This document shows, in pieces, positions 20,830-32,918 of a stretch of 64,000 nt of DNA. Origin of the DNA: Sambucus nigra (taxonomy: Eukaryota; Streptophyta; Magnoliopsida; Dipsacales; Adoxaceae); NCBI GenBank assembly GCA_949130495.1, contig OX422215.1, forward strand, positions 531,757,755 through 531,821,754, given 5' to 3'. The notes under the pieces were generated by a model. It saw only the letters and a list, made by a program, of their open reading frames with translations, did no database searches and was not told the DNA's origin. A program made the position numbers and the translations under genes. Within the stretch, counting starts at the first letter, position 1. The number at the start of each line of letters is the position of its first letter.

Positions 20830-22118
20830 ATAATCTAAATTAATTATATATGGTTATGTATGTTTATCAATTTTCTCCCTTTCTTTTAATGAATTCATTA
20901 TATGTGTGTTTTGCAATTATCGATCTCTGAACTCTTCATAGAGGTTGTGTAACACCCCGTAAATTTAAATCGATAATTATTTAAATTAATTCGAAATTCA
21001 AAAAAATAAAATTTCTGAAATTTATTATTTTTATTAATTAAATATATTGGTTTTTATTTTTAGAAAATAGGATTTTAATCGGAATTGAAATCGGGAAAAC
21101 TGGCGAGCTGGCCAGGATCGAATCGATTCGTCATGGAGGGAGAATCGACAGATTGCACATGTCTTTACGTTTATTAAGAGTTGCGTTTTTAAAACAAATT
21201 ATTCTCTTTTTATATATAAATATTTCGGGGTTAGGACCTTTAAAACTCATTATTCAAAATCCTAGCTTCTCATCTCTTTCATCTTCTTCCATCTCCAAAC
21301 CCTAGCCCCATTATAAATAGACTTCAATTCAAGATTTGTCAAGATAAATCGGGTTTTCTCAAATTGATCCAAGAACGAAACTTTGTTATCTTTTCACGAG
21401 GAACACACCTACACAATCAGGTTTCTTCAAACAAATTCCAGACATGAATATCTCTATTCATTTCCTTTAGTGTTATGCGTTTTATATATGTCTTACACAC
21501 TAAATACACTTGTTTTCTTAAAACAAATTAGAGATATTAATTAAGGAAAGTGAAAGACAAATTGGGATTATTTTTATGAAACCTTTTAATATGAATGAAG
21601 ACTCAAAACCTTGAATGTTAGGATAGAGATTTGGGTTTTGTAGGTTTTAGTACGTTCACACGTAGATTTTTATAGAAATATCATTAAATAAATTTTATCA
21701 TGTTAAACCATGTTAACCTTGTGGATGTTGCGTAGTAGATAAATTCTTATTGTATGAACTCGATAACATGCATGTGATTAGAAATTGAATAATTTGATGA
21801 GAAAATATTGTTTAATTAATATTATGAATAAACGAATGTGAATTGTATATTTAATTATGTTGGATTAAATTGGTAGAATTATTGTGATAAACTGAAATTT
21901 AGCCTTATGCCACTTATTTATTTAAATATATTTGACCCCGCGGGGACGACGGGATTATGGGATAGATATGGCTCTGACCTTTGTTTGGGTTTCTTACTAG
22001 GTATGAGACTAGTTAGTAGACCTTTGGGTTGCGTCGCATTCTAGGCATGGGACTAGATAGTGGTGACTGATAGGCTGGGTTTTTCTGCGGTGCGAGAGTC
22101 ACCTACGCGTCGGTCGTT

Positions 22119-24123
22119 TGTTATATTTGGCTCACCAACTTTATACAAAAACCTAAACTATGACTAAATTCTTTAAGGCAGTATGGCGGCTAGTACGGGT
22201 ATCGAATCCACAAAGACAAGTTACTAGAATTTAATTGGTTTAATACTTCTAAAGTAAAAGTGAAAAAGATAATTGCGAACAAAATAAAAGATAAATAAAG
22301 GAAAAGATTATACTAGGAGAGTGTATTTAAACTAAAATTAACAAAGAGAATAAAAACTATAGGTTGCGTCGAATATCCCTCACCCCGAGTTAATTAGTAT
22401 AAAATGGTTACATGGGTTGACGAGTAATTAAGATTGCGTCTCGTTTCGACAGTTAATTAAATCAAGAGTTGTCACACCCCTAAATTCGCATAAAAGTCTA
22501 ATAAGATTTTAACGTCAACAAATACCCCAAAAATTACGCACACATGGTCGTAAATACGGAGCATACATGATATACCCCGTTAAATCTCCTAGGCGTAATA
22601 ATTAGGATAACACACTTGAAATAAACCCATAAAATCCATCACCAAAGCAAAGCAACACATCAACCCTAGGTGAGTTCAATCCGACACAACCTAGATTAAA
22701 CTAGCCACTACACGTAATTAATGACATTAATTAAACTAACTAATTAATTAAAGCAACTAATTAATTTAAGAACTAAAATTATCTAGGCATGGAAATATTT
22801 AACTAAGCATGGAAATAAATGGACAAAGCATTAAAAAGAGAAAGATGACAATGAATAGTACAAGAAACTTACATTAATGGAGAAAATCCACAAATAAGGA
22901 GAGGGGTGATCTCCACAATAAACCCCAATATTTCTCTAACCTACGTCTAAAGAGAAAAAGGAAGAAAAAACTAAGATAAAACTAGATTAGATACTATCTT
23001 GTGTTTTGTACAAATAAACACCAAATATGGTATTTATACCAAGTTACAAAAAAGAAATAAAAGAAAAGGAAAAATAAATGAAAAGGGGATAAGTTTCTAA
23101 TTATGGAACAAAAAAAAAAGAAAAAGAAATAAAAAAGGAAAAAGAAAGTGAAAAACGATAATAAACGCACAAAACAGGGTACCGGTCGACCGGTAGCAAA
23201 AACGCGGTCGACCGGTGAACAGGGGGAGGAGCACACTATCTCGAGCCAAAGCCAAAAATCCCAAGCCCAATCGACTGGCGGCTGGGGTGCGGTCAAACGG
23301 TACTGCAATTCCAAGCCACACAACACACAACACAACTCCATGGCACAAAAAACCCAATTCGTAACCAACAAAAACCCGAGACCCCTTTTGTTCGAAAATG
23401 GCCAAAAACCTTCGTATGGTGAGCCAAGACCCATTTCGTGTTGGATTGTAACTGCAAAATTGGAAAAAGCCAAAGACCCACTTTCAAGCTCCATTAATGG
23501 CCAAAGCTCAAGCTCCAAAAAAAGTGGCCAAAAAGACCCATTTGCGTGTGAGAACCAAAATTGAGCTCCAATTTCGGACCAAAGTCATTAATTTGGGGCG
23601 AACCCAAAACCCGAGCAAAACCCGGGCCAAAACCCAAATCACCATTCCATTAGCAGCAAAAAAAACGTATTGGGGACGTAGATGGAATTATAGGATTTGT
23701 TATAAAGGAGAAAGGGGACAAAGGTGGAATTATGAAATTGTTAAAGAATTTCTTATAATTCTTTTCCGATTAAAGGTCCGTGTTTCCTTCGTTCGGACTT
23801 CTATTCGAGCACCGTTTGTGTCCATGTGAATCTTGGCCCGAGGGCTACAACTTCCGTGAATACTTCGTGTAAAAATCTCGAAATATAAAATTACCGAAAT
23901 GCCCCCAAATGTGCGAATCGCGACGGAACTTTATCGGAACGCGCCCAAACTTCATACTAAGTACCGTAACACCTATAAAAGCTCAATAATACCTCAAACA
24001 ACATTTTAGCGCATAAAACGGAGGTTGCATGGTTAATGAACATATTTATAGCAATTACGGTACTCTAGGGGGCTAAAATGTATAAGTTCGAGGGCAATTA
24101 AATGTAATATTCGATACGAATCA
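22119..24123 (-). repeat. Family-L LTR (copy L2) inside the G2 LTR
   Basis: It matches L1 (1361-2950) in order and orientation, though diverged. Read on the minus strand it starts TGATTCGTATCGAATATTAC. A TATA box TATAAATA lies at about 23031 (minus). A GTCGACC palindrome cluster at 23170-23300 lies upstream of it. Open frames on both strands between 22994 and 23830 have no family resemblance and I do not call them genes. The left boundary is uncertain by about 10 bp and a near-match CGGTC/CGGTT at 22111 and 24128 is the only target-duplication candidate. Confidence 0.65.
23170..23300. repeat. GGTCGACCGGT palindrome cluster in LTR L2
   Basis: CCGGTCGACCGGT (about 23182), GCGGTCGACCGGTG (about 23205), AATCGACTGGCGG and GCGGTCAAACGGT lie within 120 bp, giving two exact and two decayed palindromes with a TCGA core. 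Confidence 0.85.
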
Positions 24124-25394
24124 ATGACGGTTTACGGATGAATATTCCGAGGTGGGGCTGATTTTTACGTTGTTCCTTGGCTTAATGAGCCTAGGGGCGA
24201 GGTTAAGTGGTGGTGGTTAGTTATTTTTCTTCCTAAATAATAGGCTAGAAAATACTTGCGTGTTAGAGACCTTTAGGTATGGGACTAAAGGTGTTTTAAG
24301 GATTTTATGTCGATATAGAGGGTGGGGCTAATTTGAGATAATAATGAGAAACTTGAGAAATTGTGAATGAATTCCTAAGACAATAAACGAGTATTAAAAT
24401 AAATTTACATTGAGAGTCTGTGAAGGGCTGACAGTTAAATGGGTCGATTGGCTATAACGACGTGGATGTGAGTTGGTGTCATGAGTATGTGCGAGTTGAT
24501 AGTTAAACGGGCTGATGGCTATAGTGACATGCCATGCGTGAAACCTCACGAGTGTGTGCAGAGCTGACAGTAAACCAGGTTGACTGGACATAGTGAGGGG
24601 AATAGATATGGTGTAAAACATTTAGCGTGAGTCTCGCGACTAAGATGGTGTAAGACATTAAGCGGGAGCCCCGTGACTGATACTAATGAAATTGATAAAA
24701 ATAATAATTTGATTAATTAAATTAATTTAAATACGTCGCTGTTGGGAAAACTAAATAGTTGGACATGGGATTTGGGTGGACTTAGTTGTGGGTAGATAGT
24801 AAGCTACTTTGCTCGCACATTAATATATCTCGTTTAATTTAAAATATTCTATTGTTATATTTATCACGTATAATACTATTGCCTAGGTTCACTGACCCTA
24901 ATTAAGGGGAGTAGATGGTATTCATGTGGTGGGATCTAACCCATTGAGTTGACTAATATTTCAGGTTTAGTGTTGGAGTAGCTGCATAGGAATCATTGGA
25001 GATCTTTTGGAGGTGCAGCTAGAGTTTATTAGTTGCTTAGTAGTTTAGATTTATTTTCCTTTTCGTCGCATTATTATTATGAGACTTTACTTATGTTTTT
25101 AGTGGGTCACTCGGTTCCATAGTTGTTTACAATTTTTATTCAGATATTCATAGTTGGATCTTTTATTCAGTTTTATATTTATTGGAGATTTGATTTGATT
25201 GGAATTTAGCATGGTGATGGATTTTATATTTCATGAGTGGTTATTATTTATTGGGATCAAATATAATTATTATCTTGTGGAATGAATTTTTATATGTCTC
25301 ATAGCTGTGACATGCTAAGAATGATATTTTATTTAGTGATGTCCGACGTAGTCTTGGTGGTGGCTGATGCCAGGGGTGAGCGGGGTGTTACAAA

Positions 25395-25406
25395 TGGTAT
25401 CAGAGC
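25395..25406 (+). promoter_or_regulatory. G2 primer-binding site, tRNA-iMet
   Basis: TGGTATCAGAGC lies two bases after the G2 LTR end. The leader after it runs to ATGGCGCCTAGAAAG at 25532, a typical chromovirus gag start. Confidence 0.9.
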
Positions 25407-25531
25407 ATGGTCTTAGGTCTCATATATTGTGAGTCCATTTTAGTTTTCGCGTTGCCATATTTGATTCCTTTTTATGATTTGTACTCTTAGCTATTCCAAG
25501 TATGAAGTTATTTTTATTCCTGTCTTTTCAG

Positions 25532-25562
25532 ATGGCGCCTAGAAAGGTGAGAAAAAGAAGGA
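25532..25562 (+). other. Fusion junction: G2 gag start joined to middle of the G3 LTR
   Basis: The G2 gag opens ATGGCGCCTAGAAAG at 25532. From 25538 the sequence is that of the G3 LTR (compare 51236 onward). The two partners share 'cctaRaaaggtgagaaaaa' at the junction, about 19 bases with one difference. All of G2 downstream of the first codons, and about 1.37 kb of the G3 5' LTR, are missing. This is the mark of a deletion between short repeats. Confidence 0.75.
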
Positions 25563-25793
25563 ACCTAAATAATGAATTGAGTGAAATAAATTAATAAATG
25601 TTTAATTACGGGCCAATTGTTGAGTCCGGGTATATTAGCAAGTAAAGTTACTTTAAATTATTTAATGGATGTGAAATTAAATTAAATAAGAGCTAGGGAT
25701 ATAGACTCGGGTATTACGGACTAGTACTAAGGGAGTTAGGCACGGGTTACCCGGATGTTATTTTATTTATATATATATATATATATATACTTG
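25546..25793 (+). repeat. G3 5' LTR, piece a
   Basis: It aligns with 51246-51492 of the G3 3' LTR ('aacctaaataatgaattgag', 'ttaggcacgggtta'). It ends in an AT run, then TTG, the CACTA target site. Confidence 0.9.
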
Positions 25794-25925
25794 CACTACA
25801 CTAAAAACAAAATTTTGGCACACCCTGATATTAAGAATATGGCACAGTTTTGGCACGGTTTAATGATAATCTGTCACACTTTAAAAAATGCAAAAATTTG
25901 GCACTATTTTAAAGTGAGCCAAAAT
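25794..25925 (+). repeat. CACTA left terminal and subterminal repeats
   Basis: The TIR CACTACACTAAAAA is followed by five or six TTTGGCACR-type units in both orientations up to about 25925. Confidence 0.9.
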
Positions 25926-26136
25926 TTAGTACACTTCACTAAAATATAAAGCATCCGATTTTTTTTCCCTCCAATCTAAAATGAAAGTCCTGCTTTTATT
26001 ACCATAACACAAATTTATCTCCTTTAACCAAACCCTCATAACCTAAAAGGGATATACAACTTTTCATTTCTTAACTTCCATTTTCAAGCCCTACAAACTC
26101 ATCAGGGATATCGAAACCCTAAAAACTCATCAGGGA

Positions 26137-26550
26137 TTGTTCTAGAAATCAACTTCTTCTTTACCCTTACTAATGATTCCAACACTCAGGTAACATGTAA
26201 TACAAAATTTCACGTACATTTACATATTCATATGCATCATTGTGCATTTATTAAATATTATTAAAATAATCCAGATATATGTTTTGCAATACCCATTAAA
26301 GCCGTGATGGAGACCCTACGAGTCAGGAACGATGTGAAAAGATATGTTCAATTTATGATTCTTCATTTATGACATGGAATGTTGTGTTTATTTCAGTAAT
26401 GATAGTAATTATGAGAGTTTTTGTTTCTTTATTTTGTAGGTAAGAGTGAAACCTTCGAGCGTTGATGTTGAGATTGATTTGTTAGTGGATATTGATTATA
26501 AAAATTATAACCTGGATATTGATAAGAGAGTGAGGATGACAAAGCATGTT
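26137..26550 (+). pseudogene. RPC5: Captured fragment of RNA polymerase III subunit RPC5-like gene
   Basis: Three exon pieces in order with retained intron borders. 26137-26189 gives EINFFFTLTNDSNTQ and ends at a GT donor. 26275-26339 begins after AG and gives IYVLQYPLKP, a stop, WRPYE and, one base out of frame, ERCEK. 26440-26550 begins after 'ttttgtag' and gives VRVKPSSVDVEIDL, DIDYKNYNLD and RMTKH. This order is that of the N-terminal part of plant RPC5 (Pol III subunit, Sin-like family). A premature stop, a frameshift and loss of the rest make it a pseudogene. The introns show it was captured as genomic DNA, not from mRNA. Confidence 0.8.
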
Positions 26551-27802
26551 TGTTTCTCATTGTCTGCGTATATTTATTTTACTATTTTATATTGCTTGAT
26601 TATTCAACTTGGTTGAAGAATTTGGGATTTAATCATTTTGGTTAAGAAATGATGAATATATGTAGAAAAGGGGGGTGTAAAACTTTTGTTTTTGAAACCT
26701 ATAAATTTATTCTTTCAACTAATAAAAAACTTTTGATTTGGAACCTGTATAGTAAATGTATTGTAAAGCATGTCAGAGATTTTAAAATGGTCAAGTGTTT
26801 ATATTCAATCGGTAAGTTTGAGCCCTATTTATTTATCATAGTTATTTGAAGTATAAATAAATTTGGGATTTTGTATATAGTACTATGGAAATTTTGTTGA
26901 AGTGGGTTGTTTGGTAACTGGATAGGATTTATTATCGGTTGAAGGGCTGATATTGTGGCATATTTGTTTAGATTTGGGAGCTCAAGCTGCCAATAGTGTG
27001 GAATGATCTAGAGAGTGCAATTTGTTTAGGTTTGCAATCTACGATCTATCTATTTTGATTCAATTAATACGAACATCTCGTCAAATTCTATTAGATGTGG
27101 TTCCAATGAAATCGTTTCAAATTGATCACTTTATAACATCAATTTTGATTTTTAATACAATCTCATGACATTGGTTGTTTATGTTTATTATTTCATTTAT
27201 TCTCACGTGGAATGTAGATTATTGCTTTGCTCGACTTAAATTTAACTTCCTGGCCTAATTGTAAGTACTTTTCATCATCTCTAGTATGTGTGTGTAGCTC
27301 ATAGTTAGCTAATTGCCCATTTATTTGTTGGTTATTGTTTAATGTTTTATATGTAAATATATCATTATGATAATAGATGGTCATTCACCAATAACACAAC
27401 TTTACAGTTGTACAAAAGGATGCAAACCTACGCTCACTTGGTAATGTGATCATCTGATAGAATCATATGATTCCCAGACTTGTTTCAATATGCAATTTCA
27501 TGTGGCTAATGCACATGATCTCTGTTTTCTCTATCAAGGCTCATCATATACAATCAATACTTTACATTCTTGCTTTTTATTTATGTATTGAGTAAGTAGT
27601 TGCAGGCTTGCAATGAGTAACTGAAAATAAAGAGGAAAAGGAAATGTGTAACCAATACTTTTCATGTATGATTCTTCTGATAAACCTAATTGATGGTTAA
27701 TTTATGTAATGTTAGTTTTTACATCCCTAAGCTAATGAAAGAAGTCCACTGTTTGGGTGAAAATGATTCAACTTATGGGAGGCCGTTATGGATGGGAAGG
27801 GC

Positions 27803-28519
27803 TTGACTTGTGTTTGCTTCAAGTGAAAAGGAAGTTATCGATGAATTTTCATCAATTTGATACACTGGCAGGCAAGTAGATGAATATAACATATTTAATG
27901 AATAAAATAACAAAAAGGAAGAAACATCCTATTCCTCTCTCTCCGTATGCTACTGAAAAATAGTTTGGATCCCTTAATTTAGGATGCGTCATTCATTGTC
28001 TATTTTTTGCCTGATATAATCCCTCAGGGATACTGCTTTTTTGGAAGCTCAATTTTGCATGGTTGCAATTATTCTTCTATTAAAATGGTAAAATTACTTA
28101 AGATTTACTGCTTCAAGAAAAGATACATTATATATTATTATAATAATGCAACTAACATAATACATAAAGCATCTGTTGTTGGATTCTTGAAATACATTTA
28201 GTGTTAGTTCTAAGACAGTTCAGTTAAAGGGAGGGTAATTCAAAGTTTAATGACATGTTAACCTACTTTTAATTCAAATTTGATGACAAATGCCAGTTCT
28301 TTATTATATTTTGGTGAAGAACACCAAATGGGATATTTTCATCTGTTGAAATTCGTAATCAGTTAAATGTTGGCAAGATATTAAGAGAGATGTTTTATTT
28401 TTTGTTTAAATTTGTTGTGACAATTCGATTATGTGAAATATGTGCAGGAGGAAAGACTGAGAATGATGAAACATCGGATGAATGTTTATTTTGATGCATC
28501 AAGGCCAAAGCATCCAGTG
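27803..28519 (+). pseudogene. Captured fragment of an ELMO-domain protein gene
   Basis: 27803-27871 gives LTCVCFK, a stop, KGSYR, a stop, then IFINLIHWQ and a GC-type donor. The next piece, 28448-28519, starts after 'atgtgcag' and gives EERLRMMKHRMNVYFDASRP. Plant ELMO-domain proteins read C-x-C-F-K-R-K-G-x-Y, then L-T-P-x-Q, then EERL and a 'YFDxSRPEHQ' turn just before the ELMO fold, with an exon junction after the Gln. The match of both pieces and of the junction is good. Two stops and the missing ELMO fold mean it is not functional. Confidence 0.7.
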
Positions 28520-29640
28520 TGTTGTCTTGAAGTTTGATCTCTAAGTATACTCTGTTAATTGGTACTTCACAAATCTCTCTTTCATTGTTTCCACATCTGA
28601 GAACTTATGGGTATAAGTCCGGTCCCTACTCGTCTCTCTTTATCATTGTCCTATGAGAAGATAATGATCCAAAAGGAATATTTCTATATGAACAACTTGA
28701 GTCATTATCTAAGGAGTCAATGATATACCCATCTCCTTTGCTTATTACACTTTCATTTTCATAAGAGTGATTGTTGATAATTCAACTATCAAGGACATTA
28801 TATGTCATTATTTTGTCCTGTTGATGAAAGTCAATGCTAATTTCCCTTTCCAAAGTATAGCAAGTAAGTCTCCTCATCATCATGTTTTATTAACTTATAT
28901 ATAAAGATTTAGTATGAGCAAAAATTTCAGAAAACTCTAGATGATTGAGAAACTAGTCTAAAAACAATGCACCACCTTTCTTAATAAAAAGTGAAGGAAA
29001 GAATAAGAAAGAATTATTTAGTCTTCAAGCAATAAGTTAAGCTGCATTTGCCACTGTTGTTGAGAATCTCTCTACAATCTTTTCATATTCATTGATTCTT
29101 TGTAGAGACTAAAGAGTAGACAAAGAGGGTAGATGGTGAAATTTAAGGTGCAAAGGTCAAAACAATAGGCATTGATCAAAAGTCAATTCAAATTTAATTT
29201 CAATGTGTCATTACACACTTGTGTTTTTATAAGACAAAGATAGAGAGAGTAAATTATTTACAATGCTATTTCACATTTATCAATCATGTATACAAAGCAA
29301 AGTAGTGTGTGAGAAGGTATAAAGAGTGGCTGAAATTTATTCAACTATCTTCTGCGATAATCAACAAATCCGTTTGTTTGTGATAAGGATAGTTGGAACT
29401 TATCATTATTGAAGAACCGACCTAATCCATTTGTTCCTAATCACCTCAATTGACTCAATATATGGAACAATCTTAACCCTTATTGTAATTTTATATTTTA
29501 AAGAATATAGATATTTAACTCCCATATTATATAGATATGCCACAATTTGAATGACATTTAAACCCAAACCTTGTTATGTCTTCGTTTTTCTGCTTCAGAG
29601 GTAGCAGTAGTTAATTATATTTCATATTGTTCATACACTG
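28520..29640. other. CACTA interior without recognisable coding
   Basis: AT-rich sequence with intron-like composition and no convincing frame, motif or repeat. It probably includes captured intron DNA. Confidence 0.5.
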
Positions 29641-29649
29641 AAGCCATAG

Positions 29650-29820
29650 ACTTCATCATCTACACCAAATGCTTAAGCACCACCTCCTAATACCCCAGCT
29701 GAGCAATCATTTCAAACTACATCCTTCTAATAACACTACGAATGCTTTCAATTTTATGCTGCAGGACCTTTTCACTATGAGGAATCTATTAATCAGGTGG
29801 CTGACTAGCAGATGCCCGAG
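29650..29820 (+). pseudogene. Unidentified Pro/Gln-rich captured fragment
   Basis: One frame reads APPPNTPAEQSFQTTSF, then two stops, then HYECFQFYAAGPFHYEESIN and QVAD, with further single stops on either side. The low-complexity Pro/Ser/Gln composition followed by an aromatic segment looks like coding sequence, and the stops occur at positions that may once have been Gln. I cannot name the family. Copia C1 is inserted at its right edge. Confidence 0.35.
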
Positions 29821-31073
29821 TGTGAAACAGGGTGGCCGTTATGTGTGTGTTTCAAATGAAACCAATTTTCATTCAAAAAATTATCCAACTTTTAATTAGC
29901 ACCAAAAAAAGTTATGATAACCCAATTCTTACTTTAAACTAATTTTATCATGATTAATCCTAAACATGCATCTAGTGATTAAAGCAAGTAAAGTAAAATA
30001 AAGAATACTCACAAAGACGATGTACGAGGAAAAAACCCAAAATGGGAAAACAACCTCGGACGACCCAAGCCAAACAATCACTATGAACAAAGGTTTTACA
30101 AAGACAGATTAGCCTTACTCAATGACTCGATCCCCATGGGGCTTGAAGCTCCTTATGATCTTCTACCGTTCTTCAATAGTGGCCACACAGAAATTCCGTC
30201 TTCCACGATACCTATCTATAAGAATCGACTCCACGAATGTCTCGGTGCCCACCGATTGGCTTTGATTTGTCTATGATGTCGAACAAGATGTACTTCTCTT
30301 TTCTTCACCGTAAAACTCTGATGTCCAATGGTAGAACAAACCTTCTTGGGTACAGCAAAATCACGTAAACATATACGAATGATAACCCGGATCTTTGCAA
30401 ACTCTAAGGATAGGTTTATGCTTTTTGAACCTTAGAAAACATGTACAAACAACATACTGGAACGTATACTATTTTTCTAGAATGCACACACTTAAAACTC
30501 TAACGAAAACACACTTTAAATAAGATTTAAATGCTGCCTCGAAAATAGTGTCGCTCGAACGACAAGGCCACATCGTTCGCTCGACATAAGGATCTCGCTC
30601 GACCGAGAGCTTATGTCATTTGAACGACAACACGTAAGTTTGACTTTTTTGACTTTCTGATTAAAACGTCTCTTTTAAAAGAGATCCAAATTAGTCAAAC
30701 TCTATTTCGAGCTTATCAGAATAAAACGTAGTGTAAATTTTTAAAACACTTTTAAAAATAATTTTCTTTATAAAAATACATCCTTGTCTTTTATAAAAAC
30801 AATTTCAAGCACCATTAATTATATGCATTCATACCTGTGTGATATCGGAATGAAATTAACGTGAAGACGAATAAACTTGCACCAAATTAAACTTCGGCAT
30901 GATTATTTCTTTGAAGCTTTGCCGCAACGTCTTCAATTTTCTTCAATACGTCATAGACCAAGTGGAATCGTGACAAAATAAAAATATTCCTATGACATAT
31001 TACAAACACGATTTTGTTCACGAAATTAAGTCAAACCAATACAGGGACTCAATTGGAAATTTATGTCCTTACA
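29821..31073 (-). repeat. C1 3' LTR (left)
   Basis: It spans TGTGAAACAGGGTGG to TTATGTCCTTACA, 1253 bp. It contains a CGCTCGAACGAC-type palindrome cluster at 30545-30636 and matches 34123-34625 plus 42063-42744. Confidence 0.95.
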
Positions 31074-31869
31074 AATCTCCCCCTTTGACTATTCTGGGAC
31101 AAAACTAAACCAATGAAATGCCTAAGCCGGGCCGTCAAGCCGTATGATGCCTAAATCCCATCCCATAAACCCAAAGTCAAAAATTATAGGACACGAACGA
31201 GTATATGTAGCACCGATAAGCATGAACTGTCTGAATGTGATGTAGACTTGAAATCTCGAATCGCTGAAGCATACCTACACACATGAAACAGACAAACAAA
31301 TACCAAGTTAAGTATGGAGGAACAAATAAAACCAGTATATATATATATATATATATATCCAAATGATAATAGATACCAATATGAATAATCTCTAAAACAA
31401 TCATTTTTTAAACAATTGAGCACAAAAAAATGATACCAATGTGTACTACCAATCTGTAATACCAATTTGTAAAATATGCAATAAAAAATATGCTCAAATC
31501 TCCCCCTACATCACATATATCTCTCCCCATTTTTGTCTCGAATAGACAATCCGGTGAAAAGATAAACCAATCAACCAATATCTAGCATGAGAATATACCA
31601 ATTTGATATCAATTTGAAGTCGCTAGATAATGATGAAACAACCAGCTAAATATGATCAATTAATGACAAATCAGTACCTAGTAAACCACAGAATCACACA
31701 AAGAATATAGCAAACTAATCAGGGTGTGATAAACGAACTATATGAAAAATATCAATTTTAAACCAATAGAACCTGCATATAAACCAGTCAGTCCAAAAAC
31801 ACTTCTAGCAGTACCAAAAATATATACCATAATAACCAGTGGACTGCAAACCAATTAGAAGAAAGAATT

Positions 31870-31985
31870 CAACCTATCATTCGAACAAGCCAGGGACGTC
31901 GCTCAAACGAGATGAGGATGTCGCTCGAACGAAGGACATATGTCGTTCACGCGACATGGAGATGTCGTTTGAACGACTTCTCGCG
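31870..31985. repeat. TCGAACGA palindrome cluster inside C1
   Basis: Units such as CATTCGAACAAG, CGCTCGAACGAA, TCGTTCACGCGAC and TCGTTTGAACGAC recur in 115 bp, the same motif type as in the LTRs but located in the interior. Confidence 0.85.
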
Positions 31986-32900
31986 ACCTGCCAAATTTTC
32001 ACATTTTCCCAGAAATATCTTATATTTTTGCCTAGTGAAAAAATTTCCTGAAAAAGATACCAGGAAGGGCCTGACAACAGTAAAACAGTGCTAGAACAGT
32101 AAGCTTTTAACATAAAGCGCAAAAACTCATAAAAACTAACAATGTGAGTTACATACAAACGTAGTACCGATGTGCCTAAACATGGACATAGAATGTATGG
32201 GCGTGAAACTACAACTAATGAGTCATAATTCCAACACATCGAAATGATCAAGAACCTCTAATTGGTAGCGATAAATCACCAAACTTTATCATAGCCATAT
32301 GACAATTGAAGTGCGAGCTTAATGAACTAAACATACAACATGCACACAAATCCAGAAATTTTGACGATTCTACAAACAATAGCGTCAAATTGCAATGTTT
32401 CAACATTAGGATTAGTTGTGCAAACCCGTTTAAATTTTTTAATCCATCCAAACTCCCTCAATAATATCATATTTTATTTGGAATGAACTAAACACATTTG
32501 GACTTTTTCTTTGCATATTTCTTTTTCTTTTGGGCTATTTTAAACTGTGGCTTTCAGGACGAGTTAATTTTGAACTCTCGCAGCCCTTTCCCATGAATCA
32601 CTCATCATTTTTACCTATTCAAATCCTCACGGTAAACGGTTATTACATGCAAACTTATTCTTAAGTCTACTTACGCATAAATGACGAGATTGAGATAAGA
32701 ACGCCTCACCAAATTCAAATATGCGACAGAAGTTAAACATACATATAACCTCGTGCATGTGTGCAATGTTGGCATATATACAAAGTCGAATCAAAATGCA
32801 TATTAACTTCTAAACAACCCCATATAAACAATGGTTAAGATCATTCTAAGTATCGATAATAATGACCAAATGTCCTAGCCACATGGATAATGAAATGATT

Positions 32901-32918
32901 GGGGGGGGGGGGGGGGGG
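32901..32918 (+). repeat. Homopolymer of 18 G
   Basis: An uninterrupted run of 18 G follows 'gaaatgatt'. It is by far the longest G run in the window. Confidence 0.95.

Larger units (their letters stand above)
20948..25392 (+). repeat. G2 5' LTR (chromovirus), interrupted by LTR L2
   Basis: It begins TGTAACACCCCGTAAAT and ends GCGGGGTGTTACA followed by a tRNA-iMet primer site. Its sequence differs from the G1 and G3 LTRs apart from the shared ends. About 2 kb of it (22119-24123) is the inserted family-L LTR, so the G2 LTR itself is about 2.4 kb. At 24415-24680 it contains an imperfect repeat of 'gctgacagttaaaygggt'. No matching 3' LTR lies in the window. Confidence 0.85.

Noticed and set aside
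22994..23830. Overlapping open frames up to 174 codons on both strands
   Set aside because: They lie in LTR L2, are low-complexity, have no domain, and the homologous LTR L1 does not keep them.
31333..31359. AT microsatellites (also at 8450, 10976, 25770, 36705) as special signals
   Set aside because: Ordinary AT slippage repeats, common in plant LTRs and introns.
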